Assembly: GCF_008630535.1 (NCBI RefSeq)
Contig: NZ_VWPH01000013.1
Span: forward strand, 124,001 to 188,000
Length of the DNA: 64,000 nucleotides
Direction of reading: 5' to 3'
Source of the DNA: Saccharopolyspora hirsuta
GTDB lineage: Bacteria > Actinomycetota > Actinomycetes > Mycobacteriales > Pseudonocardiaceae
In this document: positions 37,876 through 46,306 of the stretch, piece by piece
How the letters are laid out: each line of letters opens with the position of its first letter
Numbering within the stretch: the first letter of the stretch is position 1
Program-made: the position numbers and the translations under genes
Notes under the pieces: model-generated
What the model was told of the DNA's origin: nothing
Databases searched by the model: none
What the model saw: only the letters and a program-made list of their open reading frames with translations

Positions 37876-39027
37876 ATGAGCCCGAGCGGCAAAGATGCGT
37901 CCACTGCAGGTGAGCACCCCTGGGAGCAGGCCTCCGGCGTCAGCGTGCACGCCGTTGCCGAGGCCGCCGACAGCGAGTTGAAGGCCGCCGCCGCGGACAC
38001 CCAGGTGATGCCCGCCGTCGAGAAGTCCGCGCTGGCCGAGCCGGTCGCCGCCGCCAGCGGCAAGGTCGAGGCCGCGACCAGCACCAAGGCCGAGGCCGAA
38101 GCGGAGACCAAGGTGGCGGCCGTCGCCACCACCACCGCGAAGGCCCCGAAGACCGAGAAGGCCGCGGCGCGTCCCGGCAACCGCGTCTCCAAGCCGGTGA
38201 TCGCCGCCGCTGCGGTGGCCGGGTTGGTGCTGCTTTCCGTTCCGCTGCTGGTCATGGGGCTGTCCAAGGACGACGGCCCGCAGCGGGGGTTGCCGGTGCC
38301 CGCCGCGTTCGAGGACGACGCGCAGGCCCAGTCCGGGTTCGTGCCGGGCGTGGCGCAGGAGCAGTCGAACCCCGGGCAGCAGGTGCCGCCGCCCGCACCG
38401 CCCGTCGGCAACGGGAACCCGGCCCCGCCGCAGGTCCCGGCCGAAGGGGGCGCCCCGCCGCCACCGCCCGCCGGGGAGACCAACCGCGTCCAGGAGAACC
38501 CCGCGCCACCGGCCGGGCCGACCTTCACCGCGGTCGCCGGGCCGGGCTGCGCGGGCGGCAGCTTCAGCACCCCCGGCTACTACACCCAGGGCGAGGCGGG
38601 CTGGAAGACCAGCAGCAACGGCGCCCACGCCGCCGACGGCTGCAACGGCTCGTTCTCCTCGCTGCCGATGTCGGGTGACCCGAACAAGGACGGTGACAAC
38701 GCCGCGGTCTGGCGGTTCACTACTGGTGACGTCAGGCAGGGCAGCTGCCAGGTGTCGGTGTTCGTCCCCCGCGGCGGCCTCACGCGGGTCGGCGGCGACC
38801 CGAGCTACTACACCGTCTACCGGACGGACCAGACGTCGAACCCGGTCGGCGACTTCCGCATCCACCAGGTTCGGCAGCAGGGCGGTTGGGTCGACGCGGG
38901 CCGCTTCCCGGTCAGCGAGGGACGTTTGACCATCAAGCTGCACTCACGCGGCATCGACTGGACCAACGACGGGCCGACCTACGCGCGCCACGCGGCGGCG
39001 CAGATCAAGGTCGCTTGCGGCGCGTGA
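37876..39027 (+). CDS. membrane-anchored protein with golvesin-like extracellular domain (paralogue 1)
   Basis: A 383-residue protein. The N-terminal 105 residues are cytosolic, Ala/Lys/Glu-rich and contain DTQVMPAV. One transmembrane helix follows (about 109-130, VIAAAAVAGLVLLSVPLLVMGL), then a Pro-rich stalk (about 160-215) and a C-terminal beta domain. That domain resembles golvesin/CBM-like folds (GYYTQGEAGWKTS, WRFTTG, GSCQVSVFVP, GGWVDAGRFPV, LTIKLHSRG). Four cysteines (GPGC, DGC, GSC, VAC) are conserved in the paralogue at 42076, suggesting two disulfides outside the cell. It is followed 29 bp later by the gene at 39057, which shares the T-x-V/L-M-P-A motif. Its function is unknown. 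Confidence 0.75.
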   Translation: MSPSGKDASTAGEHPWEQASGVSVHAVAEAADSELKAAAADTQVMPAVEKSALAEPVAAASGKVEAATSTKAEAEAETKVAAVATTTAKAPKTEKAAARPGNRVSKPVIAAAAVAGLVLLSVPLLVMGLSKDDGPQRGLPVPAAFEDDAQAQSGFVPGVAQEQSNPGQQVPPPAPPVGNGNPAPPQVPAEGGAPPPPPAGETNRVQENPAPPAGPTFTAVAGPGCAGGSFSTPGYYTQGEAGWKTSSNGAHAADGCNGSFSSLPMSGDPNKDGDNAAVWRFTTGDVRQGSCQVSVFVPRGGLTRVGGDPSYYTVYRTDQTSNPVGDFRIHQVRQQGGWVDAGRFPVSEGRLTIKLHSRGIDWTNDGPTYARHAAAQIKVACGA

Positions 39028-39056
39028 GATCGGCATCGATCTTGACGGAGGAGACC

Positions 39057-39554
39057 GTGTTCGTTTGGGAGCAGGGCGTGTTCATGCCCGCCGAGGTGGA
39101 CGCGATGGCCGGTTCCGAGGCGCTGGACGGAGTTCTGCTGCACTTCGCCGCCGAGATGCCCGACCGCCTCGCCACCGCGATCGGCCACCAGCTGGACAGC
39201 GGCGACGTGCTGGGCGCGGCCCTGGCGCTGGCGTCCTTCGCCGCCCGCCGCGACCTGCTCGTCTCCAACGGCGACCGGCGAACCCTGCGCGAGGCCATCG
39301 AGTCCCACCGCGGCGACACGACCTCCGTCGACCAGCTCGACCGCCGGGCCGGTGCCCGCCAGACGCCGCCGGTCGCCGACACGCGGGTCATGCCCGCGGT
39401 TCCCCCGCAGGTCCCGCCCCGCTCGGGCACTCGCCAGCCGGTCCGGCGGGAGCACGCGGGCGGGCGGCCGACCGTCCCGGTGCCGGTCCGCCGCCCGGAG
39501 CGGCGGGTCGACCCGACCGCGCAGACCGTCCTGATGCCCGCCATCCGCGGGTGA
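39057..39554 (+). CDS. unknown protein with T-x-V/L-M-P-A motifs
   Basis: A 165-residue soluble protein. The GTG at 39057 follows CGGAGGAGACC, a strong ribosome binding site. The N-terminal 90 residues are helical (LDGVLLHFAAEMPDRLATAIGHQLDSGDVLGAALAL). The C-terminal half is disordered and Arg/Pro-rich, with DTRVMPAVPP and QTVLMPAIRG. The same short motif (DTQVMPAV) occurs in the cytosolic tail of the upstream membrane protein. A shared phospho-Thr or binding motif is possible. It ends just before repeat element copy 1. Confidence 0.65.
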   Translation: MFVWEQGVFMPAEVDAMAGSEALDGVLLHFAAEMPDRLATAIGHQLDSGDVLGAALALASFAARRDLLVSNGDRRTLREAIESHRGDTTSVDQLDRRAGARQTPPVADTRVMPAVPPQVPPRSGTRQPVRREHAGGRPTVPVPVRRPERRVDPTAQTVLMPAIRG

Positions 39555-39559
39555 CCAGT

Positions 39560-39857
39560 GCGATTTCAATGAGGTTTTTCCAACCTCGTTCTGCGTGGCG
39601 GTGCCGGTGGCGGAACCTCAGCGCCCGCCTGGACTGCGGGTGCCCAACTTTATGTATGCCAATACACGGCAGTTGGGCCGTCCTCGCCAGGCGAACGCTG
39701 AGAACCCGCGGCGGTGCCGGTTGCGGGGGTGGGCTATGCGCCTGGCGGCGCATGCGACCCTCGCCGACCGGTGCCGGTCGCCCTTCGCGGCTGCGGTCCA
39801 CGGACAGGATGAAAAAGGCTCAATGGAAATCGCAGGTCTGATTTCCATTGAAATCGC
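39560..39857. repeat. 300-bp inverted-repeat-ended element, copy 1
   Basis: The 298-bp element begins GCGATTTCAATG and ends with the reverse complement of the same 12 bases. It contains several hairpins: a stem GCCCAACT/AGTTGGGC at 39642-39678 enclosing TGTAT...ATACA, a stem ATGCGCC/GGCGCAT, a stem CGACCGG/CCGGTCG, and a terminal hairpin of CAATGGAAATC/GATTTCCATTG. It has no coding capacity of note and no visible target-site duplication. Copy 2 is full length at 52763-53059, and copy 3 is internally deleted and inverted at 55425-55612. It looks like a non-autonomous mobile or structured element. Confidence 0.8.
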
Positions 39858-40192
39858 ACCCCACCGGAACCCCCGGTCCTTCCCGCGGACCGGGTTCGCA
39901 CCGCGCCGCGCACCCAGATCCCGCGCCCCGGGTGCGCGGCGCGGTCGCGCGAATGGTCGTGAGTAGCCCCAACGCGCTCACGACCCTTTCTTACAGTTTC
40001 TTACAACCTTTCCGACCATCCCTTACAGCTGCTCGACAACTCTTCGCGGGCAGCGCTCCCGCCGGTAGCGTTCTCGGTGTCCGAAAGCGGCCGGGAAAGC
40101 ACCGGCCCCGAACAATTTCCGCCGAATCGCGACGAACAGCCGATGCTGCCTGTGCCGCGGCGCGAACCGGCGAAGTGTGGGAGTGAATCGCC
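39858..40192. other. intergenic region upstream of the LuxR-type gene
   Basis: A 335-bp non-coding gap. It holds one short member of the palindromic family (P5, 39955-39985, GGTCGTGAG/CTCACGACC with a 13-nt loop). After it comes an AT-richer stretch with TTTCTTACAGTTTCTTACA, ACCTTT and CCTTACAGC repeats (about 39986-40030) that may be the promoter or an operator of the gene at 40193. Nothing else is recognisable. Confidence 0.5.
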
Positions 40193-40801
40193 TTGCTGAT
40201 GCGCGTGCTGTCGGAAGTCACGGTGTTCGCCGACCAACCGGAGCTGCAGGAGAAGGTCACCCGGATGCTGGGCGAGGCCCCGCAGCGGTCGCTCACCGAC
40301 GTCGCCGTGCTCGCCTTCGGCGGAGCCACCCCGATCGAGTCCCTGCAGCACTGCGTGTCCCGGCTCAGCCGCTCCTACCGGGTGCTGGTGGTCCTGCCGG
40401 AGCAGGCGTTCGACCAGGTCCCGGGGCTGCTGCGGGCCGGTGCGCTGGGCTTCCTCGGCACCGGCTGCGACCAGCAGGAGTTCCACGACGCGCTGGCCGT
40501 GGTGGCGCGCGGCGCGGTGTACGTGACGTCGGGTTCCCGCCAGGCGCTGACCGGCGTGAGCCCCGAGGCCGAGGCCGTGCAGCAGGTGCTCACCCGGCGC
40601 GAGCAGGAGGTGCTGCGCTGGATCGCCGACGGCTACACGCACTCCCAGGCGGCCCGCCGGATGGGGCTGTCCGCGGCGACGGTGGACACCTACGTCAAGC
40701 GCATCCGCGCCAAGCTGGAGGTCCGCAACAAGGCCGAGCTGACCCGCAAGGCCATCGAGCTGGGCGTGGTCCGACGGGAACCCCTTCTAACCGCGGCCTG
40801 A
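40193..40801 (+). CDS. LuxR/NarL-type transcriptional regulator with degenerate receiver
   Basis: A 202-residue protein with a receiver-like N-terminal domain and a C-terminal LuxR HTH (LTRREQEVLRWIADGYTHSQAARRMGLSAATVDTYVKRIRAKL, about residues 130-172). The receiver-like part has no acidic pair and no phosphoacceptor Asp at the end of strand 3 (VAVLAFGGATPIES), so it is unlikely to be phosphorylated. The TTG at 40193 has GGGAG ten bases upstream. It is convergent with the histidine kinase at 40811, only 9 bp away. Its targets are unknown. Confidence 0.85.
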   Translation: MLMRVLSEVTVFADQPELQEKVTRMLGEAPQRSLTDVAVLAFGGATPIESLQHCVSRLSRSYRVLVVLPEQAFDQVPGLLRAGALGFLGTGCDQQEFHDALAVVARGAVYVTSGSRQALTGVSPEAEAVQQVLTRREQEVLRWIADGYTHSQAARRMGLSAATVDTYVKRIRAKLEVRNKAELTRKAIELGVVRREPLLTAA

Positions 40802-40810
40802 CGACGGCGC

Positions 40811-41923
40811 TCAGGCCAGCGGGAGGGTGGCGGTGAAGCGGCAACCGCCCTCGATGTTGTCCACCGCCACCTCGCCGCGGTGCGCCTCGACGATGCCGCG
40901 CACGATGGCCAGCCCCAGCCCGCCGCCGACGTCCTTGCCCGCCGGGCGCGCGGGAGTTCCGCGCCAACCGGGTTCGAAGACCTTCCCCAGGTCCTCCTCC
41001 GGAATCCCGCCGCAAGCGTCCGAAATGGACAGCACGGCCACCCCGCCGGCGGAGTGCGCGGACACCGTCACCGCGCCGCCGGGGTGGGTGTGCCGGACGG
41101 CGTTGCCGAGCAGGTTGCCCAGCACCCGGCTGATCTGCCGGACGTCCACCCGGACCTCGATGGACTCGATGCCGCCGGGCACCAGCCGCACCCCGCGGTT
41201 GCGCGCCTGCGGCTCGATGGCGGTCACCGCGTCGTTGATCAGGTCCGGCAGCCCCACCGGCGTCAGCGACAGCGTGAGCGAGTTGGACTGGATGCGGGAC
41301 AGGTCGAACAGGTCCCCGACCAGCTGGTCCAGCCGCTGCGTCTCCTGCAGGATCAGCCCCAGGTAGCGGTCCTGGTCGCGGGCCATGCCGTCCTGCAGCG
41401 CCTCGGTCATGGCCCGCAGCCCGGCCAGCGGGGTGCGCAGGTCGTGCGAGACCCAGGCGATGAGCTGCCGCCGCGAGGCCTCCAGGACCCGCTCCTGCTC
41501 GCGGGACGCGGTCAGCGCCGCGCTGGTCGCGGCGAGTTCCTGGGTCAGCACGGCGAGCTCCGCGGATCCGGACTGGGCGGGCGCGGCGAACCGCCCGTCC
41601 TCGCCCATGGTGCGGGTGGCGCGCGCGAGGTTCCGGCTGCCGTGCAGGATCCGCGCGCCGAGCAGCAGGCACAGCGCGAGGGAGACGGCGGTCGTCGGGA
41701 TGCAGGCCAGCAGCACGGCGGTCATCGCCTGCTCGGTGAACACCCCGAGGAAACCCAGCGCGGCGAAGGTGAACGCGATCTCGATGACGGTGACCACCGA
41801 GAGCACCATCATCATCACGACCAGTGAGCTCCGGCGCATCATCCACAGGACGACGGCGCCGAGCACCCCCACGGCCACCGAGCACCAGAGCGAGACGAGA
41901 GCGACGAAGATGAGGTCTCGCAT
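40811..41923 (-). CDS. membrane sensor histidine kinase
   Basis: A 370-residue kinase with three to four N-terminal transmembrane helices (residues 1-105, no large extracellular loop), a short HAMP-like linker, an H-box WVSHDLRTPLAG (His160), an intact N-box NLLGNAVRHT, G1 DACGG, and GGGLGLAIVRGIVEAHRG. The ATG at 41923 (MRDLIFVALVSLW) is preferred over a GTG at 41959 because hydrophobic helix 1 then starts at once. No response regulator is adjacent. The OmpR-type regulator at 5955 is the only full OmpR-type receiver in the window, but pairing is unproven. Confidence 0.87.
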   Translation of the reverse strand: MRDLIFVALVSLWCSVAVGVLGAVVLWMMRRSSLVVMMMVLSVVTVIEIAFTFAALGFLGVFTEQAMTAVLLACIPTTAVSLALCLLLGARILHGSRNLARATRTMGEDGRFAAPAQSGSAELAVLTQELAATSAALTASREQERVLEASRRQLIAWVSHDLRTPLAGLRAMTEALQDGMARDQDRYLGLILQETQRLDQLVGDLFDLSRIQSNSLTLSLTPVGLPDLINDAVTAIEPQARNRGVRLVPGGIESIEVRVDVRQISRVLGNLLGNAVRHTHPGGAVTVSAHSAGGVAVLSISDACGGIPEEDLGKVFEPGWRGTPARPAGKDVGGGLGLAIVRGIVEAHRGEVAVDNIEGGCRFTATLPLA

Positions 41924-42075
41924 GGCCTTCGTTTCTGTTCGCGGCAACGGATCGTTCACGTTCGATGAAGGTGCCCCCGCGCAGGTTTCCCCCAGAACGG
42001 CGCAAAGTATAAGGTACGGACCGGAAAGCGGTGCGCCGTTCGGGGATCAGCACCGTTCCCGGACTTCTGGAGTTA

Positions 42076-43128
42076 GTGATACGAGTGACGTCGGGAACTG
42101 ACCGGAATGACGGGCCGGACGGCGAATCGCTGGATTCGCTGCCCCCGGGACTGCGGATCTACGCGCCGCCGGAAGGCACCCCGGTGGAACCGGCGAAACC
42201 CGCCGAGCCCTCCTACGAGCAGGTCCCGCTGGCGTCGCTGTCCGGCACCGCCCCGGCGCCGCAGCCGTCCGCCGACCCCAGCCCGGCCAAGGGCGTCGGC
42301 CTGCCGTCGAAGTTCTCGCTGCTCGCCCTGGCGGCGGCGGCCGTGGTCCTGGTGTCGGTGCCGTTCGTGATCGCGCTGCTGATGACCGGCAACCGCGAGG
42401 CCGACCACGTCGCGATCGGCATGAACTCCTCGACGCCGCAGGAGACCGACGGCGTCGAAGCGCCGGAACCGGCGCTCCCCGCGCAGGAACCGCAGGAGGT
42501 CCTGCCGCCGTCCCCGGCGCAGAATCCGGGCACGACCGAGCCGGAGACCCCGGTGCGCAACCCCGCCCCGCCGCCCGCCGAGCCGCCGTCGGGCGAGGTG
42601 TCGCTGATCGCCGGACCCGGGTGCGCGAACAACGCGAAGCAGCAGTACCAGGCGGTCGGCTACTACGAGGACGGCTCCGAGGGCTGGTACTCCCGCAGCG
42701 GCGGCAGCACCGACGCCGGTTGCCGGGGAACCTTCGACGCCATGCCGATGTCGGGCAAGGCCAACACCTCGAACTCCGGCCTGTTCGCCAAGTGGACCTT
42801 CGACGTCTCCCCGGGCCTGACGGCGGCGTCCTGCCGGATGTCGGTCTACGTCCCGAACGACGGCGACCGCCGCAACGTCGGGGCCACCGCCGCGCACTAC
42901 TCGATCTTCAACGGCTTCGACCAGGGCGCGGCGAACGTGATCGGCGTCGAGGACGTCGACCAGCCCGCCAACCGCGGCAAGTGGGTCGACCTCGGCACCC
43001 ACCGCGTCGACCAGGGCAAGATCTCCGTCAAGCTGCACAACCGCGGCGAGGACTGGGAGGGCGGCGCGGACGGCGACGGCGCCCACGTCGCGGCCAGCCA
43101 GATCCGCGTCACCTGCACCGCGGCCTGA
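42076..43128 (+). CDS. membrane-anchored protein with golvesin-like extracellular domain (paralogue 2)
   Basis: A 350-residue paralogue of the protein at 37876. It has a cytosolic N-terminus with DSLPPGLRIYAPPEGTPVEP, a transmembrane helix (LLALAAAAVVLVSVPFVIALLM), a Pro/Glu-rich stalk and the same C-terminal domain (GYYEDGSEGWYSRS, AKWTFDVSPG, SCRMSVYVP, GKWVDLGTHRV, ISVKLHNRGEDW). The four cysteines of paralogue 1 are kept. GTG codons at 42076 and 42085 are both possible starts (GGAG at 42069). A strong stem-loop follows the stop. The role is unknown; a cell-surface binding function is inferred from the domain type. Confidence 0.75.
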   Translation: MIRVTSGTDRNDGPDGESLDSLPPGLRIYAPPEGTPVEPAKPAEPSYEQVPLASLSGTAPAPQPSADPSPAKGVGLPSKFSLLALAAAAVVLVSVPFVIALLMTGNREADHVAIGMNSSTPQETDGVEAPEPALPAQEPQEVLPPSPAQNPGTTEPETPVRNPAPPPAEPPSGEVSLIAGPGCANNAKQQYQAVGYYEDGSEGWYSRSGGSTDAGCRGTFDAMPMSGKANTSNSGLFAKWTFDVSPGLTAASCRMSVYVPNDGDRRNVGATAAHYSIFNGFDQGAANVIGVEDVDQPANRGKWVDLGTHRVDQGKISVKLHNRGEDWEGGADGDGAHVAASQIRVTCTAA

Positions 43129-43135
43129 CCGAGCA

Positions 43136-43170
43136 GAAGGGCGCCTCCCCGTCGCGGAGAGGCGCCCTTC
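43136..43170. terminator. bidirectional stem-loop terminator
   Basis: A 12-bp perfect stem (GAAGGGCGCCTC / GAGGCGCCCTTC) with an 11-nt loop, midway between the convergent genes ending at 43128 and 43182. It suits termination in both directions. Confidence 0.8.
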
Positions 43171-43181
43171 GCGGTTCGCGA

Positions 43182-43805
43182 TCAGAAGACGGTGACGCCC
43201 TGCGCCGACGGCTGGAACGATCCGATCTGGATCGACTTCACCGGGAACTCGGCGTACTCCCCGGCGCTCTGGTCGAAGGAGATGCGGGCGTTGGTCGTGG
43301 TGTCGGTGCCCGGCATCGAGGCCTTGAACCCGGTGGCGACCCGCGCGTCGGGGTCGTCCTTGCCGCCCAGCTCGAGCTTCACCCCGGCGAAGGCGGTCTT
43401 CCCCGGCTCGATGCGGGTCGAGGTCGGCGCGCCGGGGATCTCGACCTGCTGCGTCGGCACCTCGATCTCGGAGTTCGACATGTCCAGCGGCACCAGCCCG
43501 GCCCAGCCGTCGACCGTGCAGGCCTGCTGCGAGCGGTTCACCGCGGTCAGCAGCAGGACGCCGGGCCGGTCCGGCTGCACGGTGAGCGTCACGTCGACGT
43601 CCTCGGCGGTGCAGCTGGCCTCCTGCGCCTGACCGGTGCCCCCCACCTGGCCGCTGGCCTGCTGGACCTGCCCGCCGACCTGGCTGGACAGGGCGTTGGT
43701 GCCCGGAGCGGGCGCGCTGGTCGCGCCCTGAGCGCACCCGGTCAGCAGGGCGGCCCCGCCGACGAGAGCAGCGACGGCGCCCAGCGCACGAGTCCGGTTG
43801 AGCAT
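43182..43805 (-). CDS. DUF4232 lipoprotein
   Basis: A 207-residue lipoprotein: signal peptide with lipobox LLTGC (Cys24), a Gln/Gly-rich spacer, then a DUF4232-type beta domain (CTAEDVDVTLTVQPDRPGVLLLTAVNRSQQACTVDGWAGLVPLD) with two cysteines that may pair. The ATG at 43805 follows GGAGGGG. DUF4232 lipoproteins are common in actinomycetes and of unknown function. The gene stands alone and is convergent with the golvesin-like gene. Confidence 0.85.
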   Translation of the reverse strand: MLNRTRALGAVAALVGGAALLTGCAQGATSAPAPGTNALSSQVGGQVQQASGQVGGTGQAQEASCTAEDVDVTLTVQPDRPGVLLLTAVNRSQQACTVDGWAGLVPLDMSNSEIEVPTQQVEIPGAPTSTRIEPGKTAFAGVKLELGGKDDPDARVATGFKASMPGTDTTTNARISFDQSAGEYAEFPVKSIQIGSFQPSAQGVTVF

Positions 43806-44071
43806 GGTGGATTCCCCTCCGTTGTTCCTGCCGGGTGCGTCCCAACACCCTTTGCCCGGAAGACGCGCGCTACCACTCGAGGTTGCGCGAACCCCGGAAG
43901 TCGTCCGCGACCAGCGAGAACGAGAACCGCCCCCGATCGGCCAACGGCCAACCTGATGTGCCACGAACAGGTGAATCGCCAACGGGGCGCCCGGGTTGTG
44001 ACCTTCATCGGAGGAGAAACCGCCCACCAGTACCGCACAAGATCGTCCGGACCTTGTAACCTGGGGCACGC

Positions 44072-44144
44072 GGGGCGTTAGCTCAACTGGCAGAGCAGCG
44101 GACTTTTAATCCGCGGGTTCAGGGTTCGATCCCCTGGCGCCCCA
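44072..44144 (+). tRNA. tRNA-Lys (anticodon TTT)
   Basis: Complete 73-nt cloverleaf: acceptor GGGGCGT/GCGCCCC with one T-G pair, D-arm GCTC/GAGC, anticodon stem GCGGA/TCCGC with loop CTTTTAA (anticodon TTT), variable loop, T-arm CAGGG/CCCTG with TTCGATC, and discriminator A. CCA is not encoded. No integrase gene or duplicated tRNA 3' end is seen nearby. Confidence 0.97.
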
Positions 44145-44365
44145 CGAGACGGCGAAGGCTGCTCGCCGATTGGGCAGCTTCGCCGTTGTCCGCCTCTTCC
44201 GCTGCGGGGGCCGGGCCCCCGCAGACCCCCACGGTGCGTCGGCTCCGCGCTTCGGGGAGCGTGCCCGGCCTGGTCGTGGACCAGCGCTTCCTCGGGTTCG
44301 TGCGGAGCGCGGGTCGGATGGCGAAAGTCCCAGGTCATGAGGCTGGGAGGCCTGGGAGAGTTGAG

Positions 44366-44755
44366 ATGCCGATGATCGTGTGGTGGCGCAAGCCACCCAG
44401 CGCCGAGGGGCGGCCCGATGGTCGGGCTCTCGTTGCGGCGCGTGTGTGCGTGGTCGCTCCGTGGGTGTACCTCGCCGTCTTCCTGCCCGTTGCCGTGCTG
44501 GCGCCGGTCACCGCCCGGGTGGGCGTGTGGGGGCTGCGGGTGCTGGTGGTCCTGGCCGTGGCCGGGTTGATCGCCGTGTTCGTCCGGCATCCCCACGACG
44601 ATCAGGACGGGGACCTCACCTTCACCATGGGGTTCGGGTCGGTGCTGATGGCGCTGCCCGCCTTGATGGGGCTGTTCTGGCCGCTGGCCCTGCTCCCGCT
44701 GGTCGTCCCGGTCCTCATGATCGGTGCAGCCGTCCACAGGCGTCTGCGCCGATAA
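44366..44755 (+). CDS. small multi-pass membrane protein
   Basis: A 129-residue protein with four hydrophobic helices in the body (VCVVAPWVYLAVFLPVAVLA, GLRVLVVLAVAGLIAVFV, FGSVLMALPALMGLFWPLA, LPLVVPVLMIGAAV) and a basic end (HRRLRR). The ATG at 44366 follows GGGAGAG. It has no recognised domain and no operon partner. Confidence 0.6.
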   Translation: MPMIVWWRKPPSAEGRPDGRALVAARVCVVAPWVYLAVFLPVAVLAPVTARVGVWGLRVLVVLAVAGLIAVFVRHPHDDQDGDLTFTMGFGSVLMALPALMGLFWPLALLPLVVPVLMIGAAVHRRLRR

Positions 44756-45090
44756 GTCCTGGTGCACCGTGTCCTGAAGTCCTCTGTGGTCGGTCCGATC
44801 CGTGGCTCTCACCTGTTGAAGGCCCGCAGGAGGCAGGATCCGATGCCGTCCAGGACGACGGCGATCACGATGATTTCCACTGTCTTCCCGGGGAAAACGG
44901 GTCCGGGGTGCGTTCGGAGGTGCTCGTCACCAGTCCCGGAAAGGGAATGGTGGCGTGCGATTGCGGTCATCGGCCAACCAAGTCCGATGTGGACGAACCG
45001 ACTGCGCGTGGCCGACGGCGCTGCTGAGGGCTGATCTGCTCACAGCAGCGTGAGCGGCCAAGCGTGTCGGGGTGGGGGCATGGTCGGGGC
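44756..45090. other. 335-bp gap with no recognised feature
   Basis: I see no gene, RNA or repeat I can support here. Short open frames exist but lack ribosome binding sites and recognisable products. The promoter of the clpP operon is expected near the right end. No ClgR-type operator could be confirmed by eye. Confidence 0.4.
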
Positions 45091-45717
45091 ATGACGAACG
45101 ACGACAGGCGGCCGCTGTTCGACCACCGGCTCCGGGAGCGGTTCTTCAGCCAGCGGGTCCTGGTGCTCGACGGGGCGCTCGACGACGACAACGGGACGGT
45201 GCTGACCACCCAGCTGCTGTCCCTCGCCAGCGAGGATCCGCGGAAGGACATCGCGCTGTGGATCCACTCGCCGGGCGGTTCGGTTCCCTCGATGCTGGCC
45301 ATCCGCGACGTGATGCGGCTCGTGCCGTGCGACGTGGCCACGCTCGCGCTGGGGCTGGCGTGCAGCGCCGGGCAGTTCCTGCTGTCCGCGGGCACGCCGG
45401 GCAAGCGCTTCGCGCTGCCGCACGCCCGGATCCTCATGCACCAGGGGTCGTCCGGGATCAGCGGGTCGGCGGTCGAGGTGGAGGTGCAGGCCGACGACCT
45501 GCGGCACACCCGGGACACCGTGCTCGGGCTCATCGCGGAGGACACCGGCCAGCCGGTCGAGCGGATCTTCGCCGACTCGCTGCACGACCGCTGGTTCACC
45601 ACCGCGCAGGCGAAGGAGTACGGCTTCATCGACCACGTCGTCGACAGCCTCGACCAGGTCGTGCCCGTCCGCACGCACCAGCTCGGAATCGGTTCGACGG
45701 CAGGAGGCGGCGAATGA
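45091..45717 (+). CDS. clpP: ClpP-family peptidase (catalytically complete)
   Basis: A 208-residue ClpP protease subunit. The catalytic triad is present: Ser92 in [14 protein letters not shown] (a variant of GQAASMG), His117 in ILMHQ and Asp166 in [17 protein letters not shown]. The PGG of the oxyanion loop is at HSPGGSV. It overlaps the second clpP by ATGA, so the two subunits are translated together and likely form a mixed tetradecamer. With the adjacent PopR-like regulator this matches the clpP3-clpP4-popR arrangement of Streptomyces. The main clpP1-clpP2 pair is expected elsewhere in the genome. Confidence 0.92.
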   Translation: MTNDDRRPLFDHRLRERFFSQRVLVLDGALDDDNGTVLTTQLLSLASEDPRKDIALWIHSPGGSVPSMLAIRDVMRLVPCDVATLALGLACSAGQFLLSAGTPGKRFALPHARILMHQGSSGISGSAVEVEVQADDLRHTRDTVLGLIAEDTGQPVERIFADSLHDRWFTTAQAKEYGFIDHVVDSLDQVVPVRTHQLGIGSTAGGGE

Positions 45718-46304
45718 GCACCTACACCATCCCCAACGTCATCACGCGCACCGCGGCGGGCGAGCGGATCATGGACGTCTACTCGCACCTGCTGTCGGAG
45801 CGGATCGTCTACCTCGGCACCGCGATCGACTCGGGCGTGGCGAACGCGCTGATCGCCCAGCTGCTGCACCTGGAGGCGGACAACCCGGACCGCGAGATCA
45901 ACTTCTACATCAACTCCGAGGGCGGCGACCCGTCCGCGATGCTCGCGCTGTACGACACGATGCGCTACATCAAGGCGCCGGTGGCGACGACGTGCGTGGG
46001 GCAGGCCGTCGCGGCGGGCGCGGTGCTGCTGGCCGCGGGCGAGGCCGGGCGCCGGTCGGTGCTGCCGCACACCCGGGTGGTGCTGCACCAGCCCGCGGCG
46101 CAGGGGCGCGGCGCGATCCCGGACCTCATCATCCAGGCCGACGAGGTGGTGCGGGTGCGCACCCAGCTGGAGGAGATCCTCTCCGCGCACACCGGCCGCG
46201 ACGTCGCGGACCTGCGGCACGACACCGACCGGGACCGCGTGTTCGACGCGGCGGGCGCCGTCGAGTACGGGCTCGCCGACCGGGTTCTGGACCGCCGGGC
46301 CTGA
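45714..46304 (+). CDS. clpP: ClpP-like subunit with catalytic Ser replaced by Ala
   Basis: A 196-residue ClpP homologue. Fold motifs are intact ([34 protein letters not shown], His125; [20 protein letters not shown], Asp174). The nucleophile motif GQAASMG reads GQAVAAG, so Ser is Ala100 (codon GCG at 46011-46013). It should be proteolytically dead and act as a structural or regulatory subunit, similar in concept to plant and cyanobacterial ClpR. It is translationally coupled to the active partner at 45091. Its stop codon is two bases from that of the convergent regulator, within CCTGAGCTCAGG. Confidence 0.92.
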   Translation: MSTYTIPNVITRTAAGERIMDVYSHLLSERIVYLGTAIDSGVANALIAQLLHLEADNPDREINFYINSEGGDPSAMLALYDTMRYIKAPVATTCVGQAVAAGAVLLAAGEAGRRSVLPHTRVVLHQPAAQGRGAIPDLIIQADEVVRVRTQLEEILSAHTGRDVADLRHDTDRDRVFDAAGAVEYGLADRVLDRRA

Positions 46305-46306
46305 GC

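Noticed and set aside
39560-39857. Insertion sequence with its own transposase
   Set aside because: The element is under 300 bp, has no coding frame of transposase type and shows no target-site duplication.
44072-44365. Possible integration site at tRNA-Lys
   Set aside because: No integrase, no repeated 3' tRNA end and no compositional break are visible nearby.
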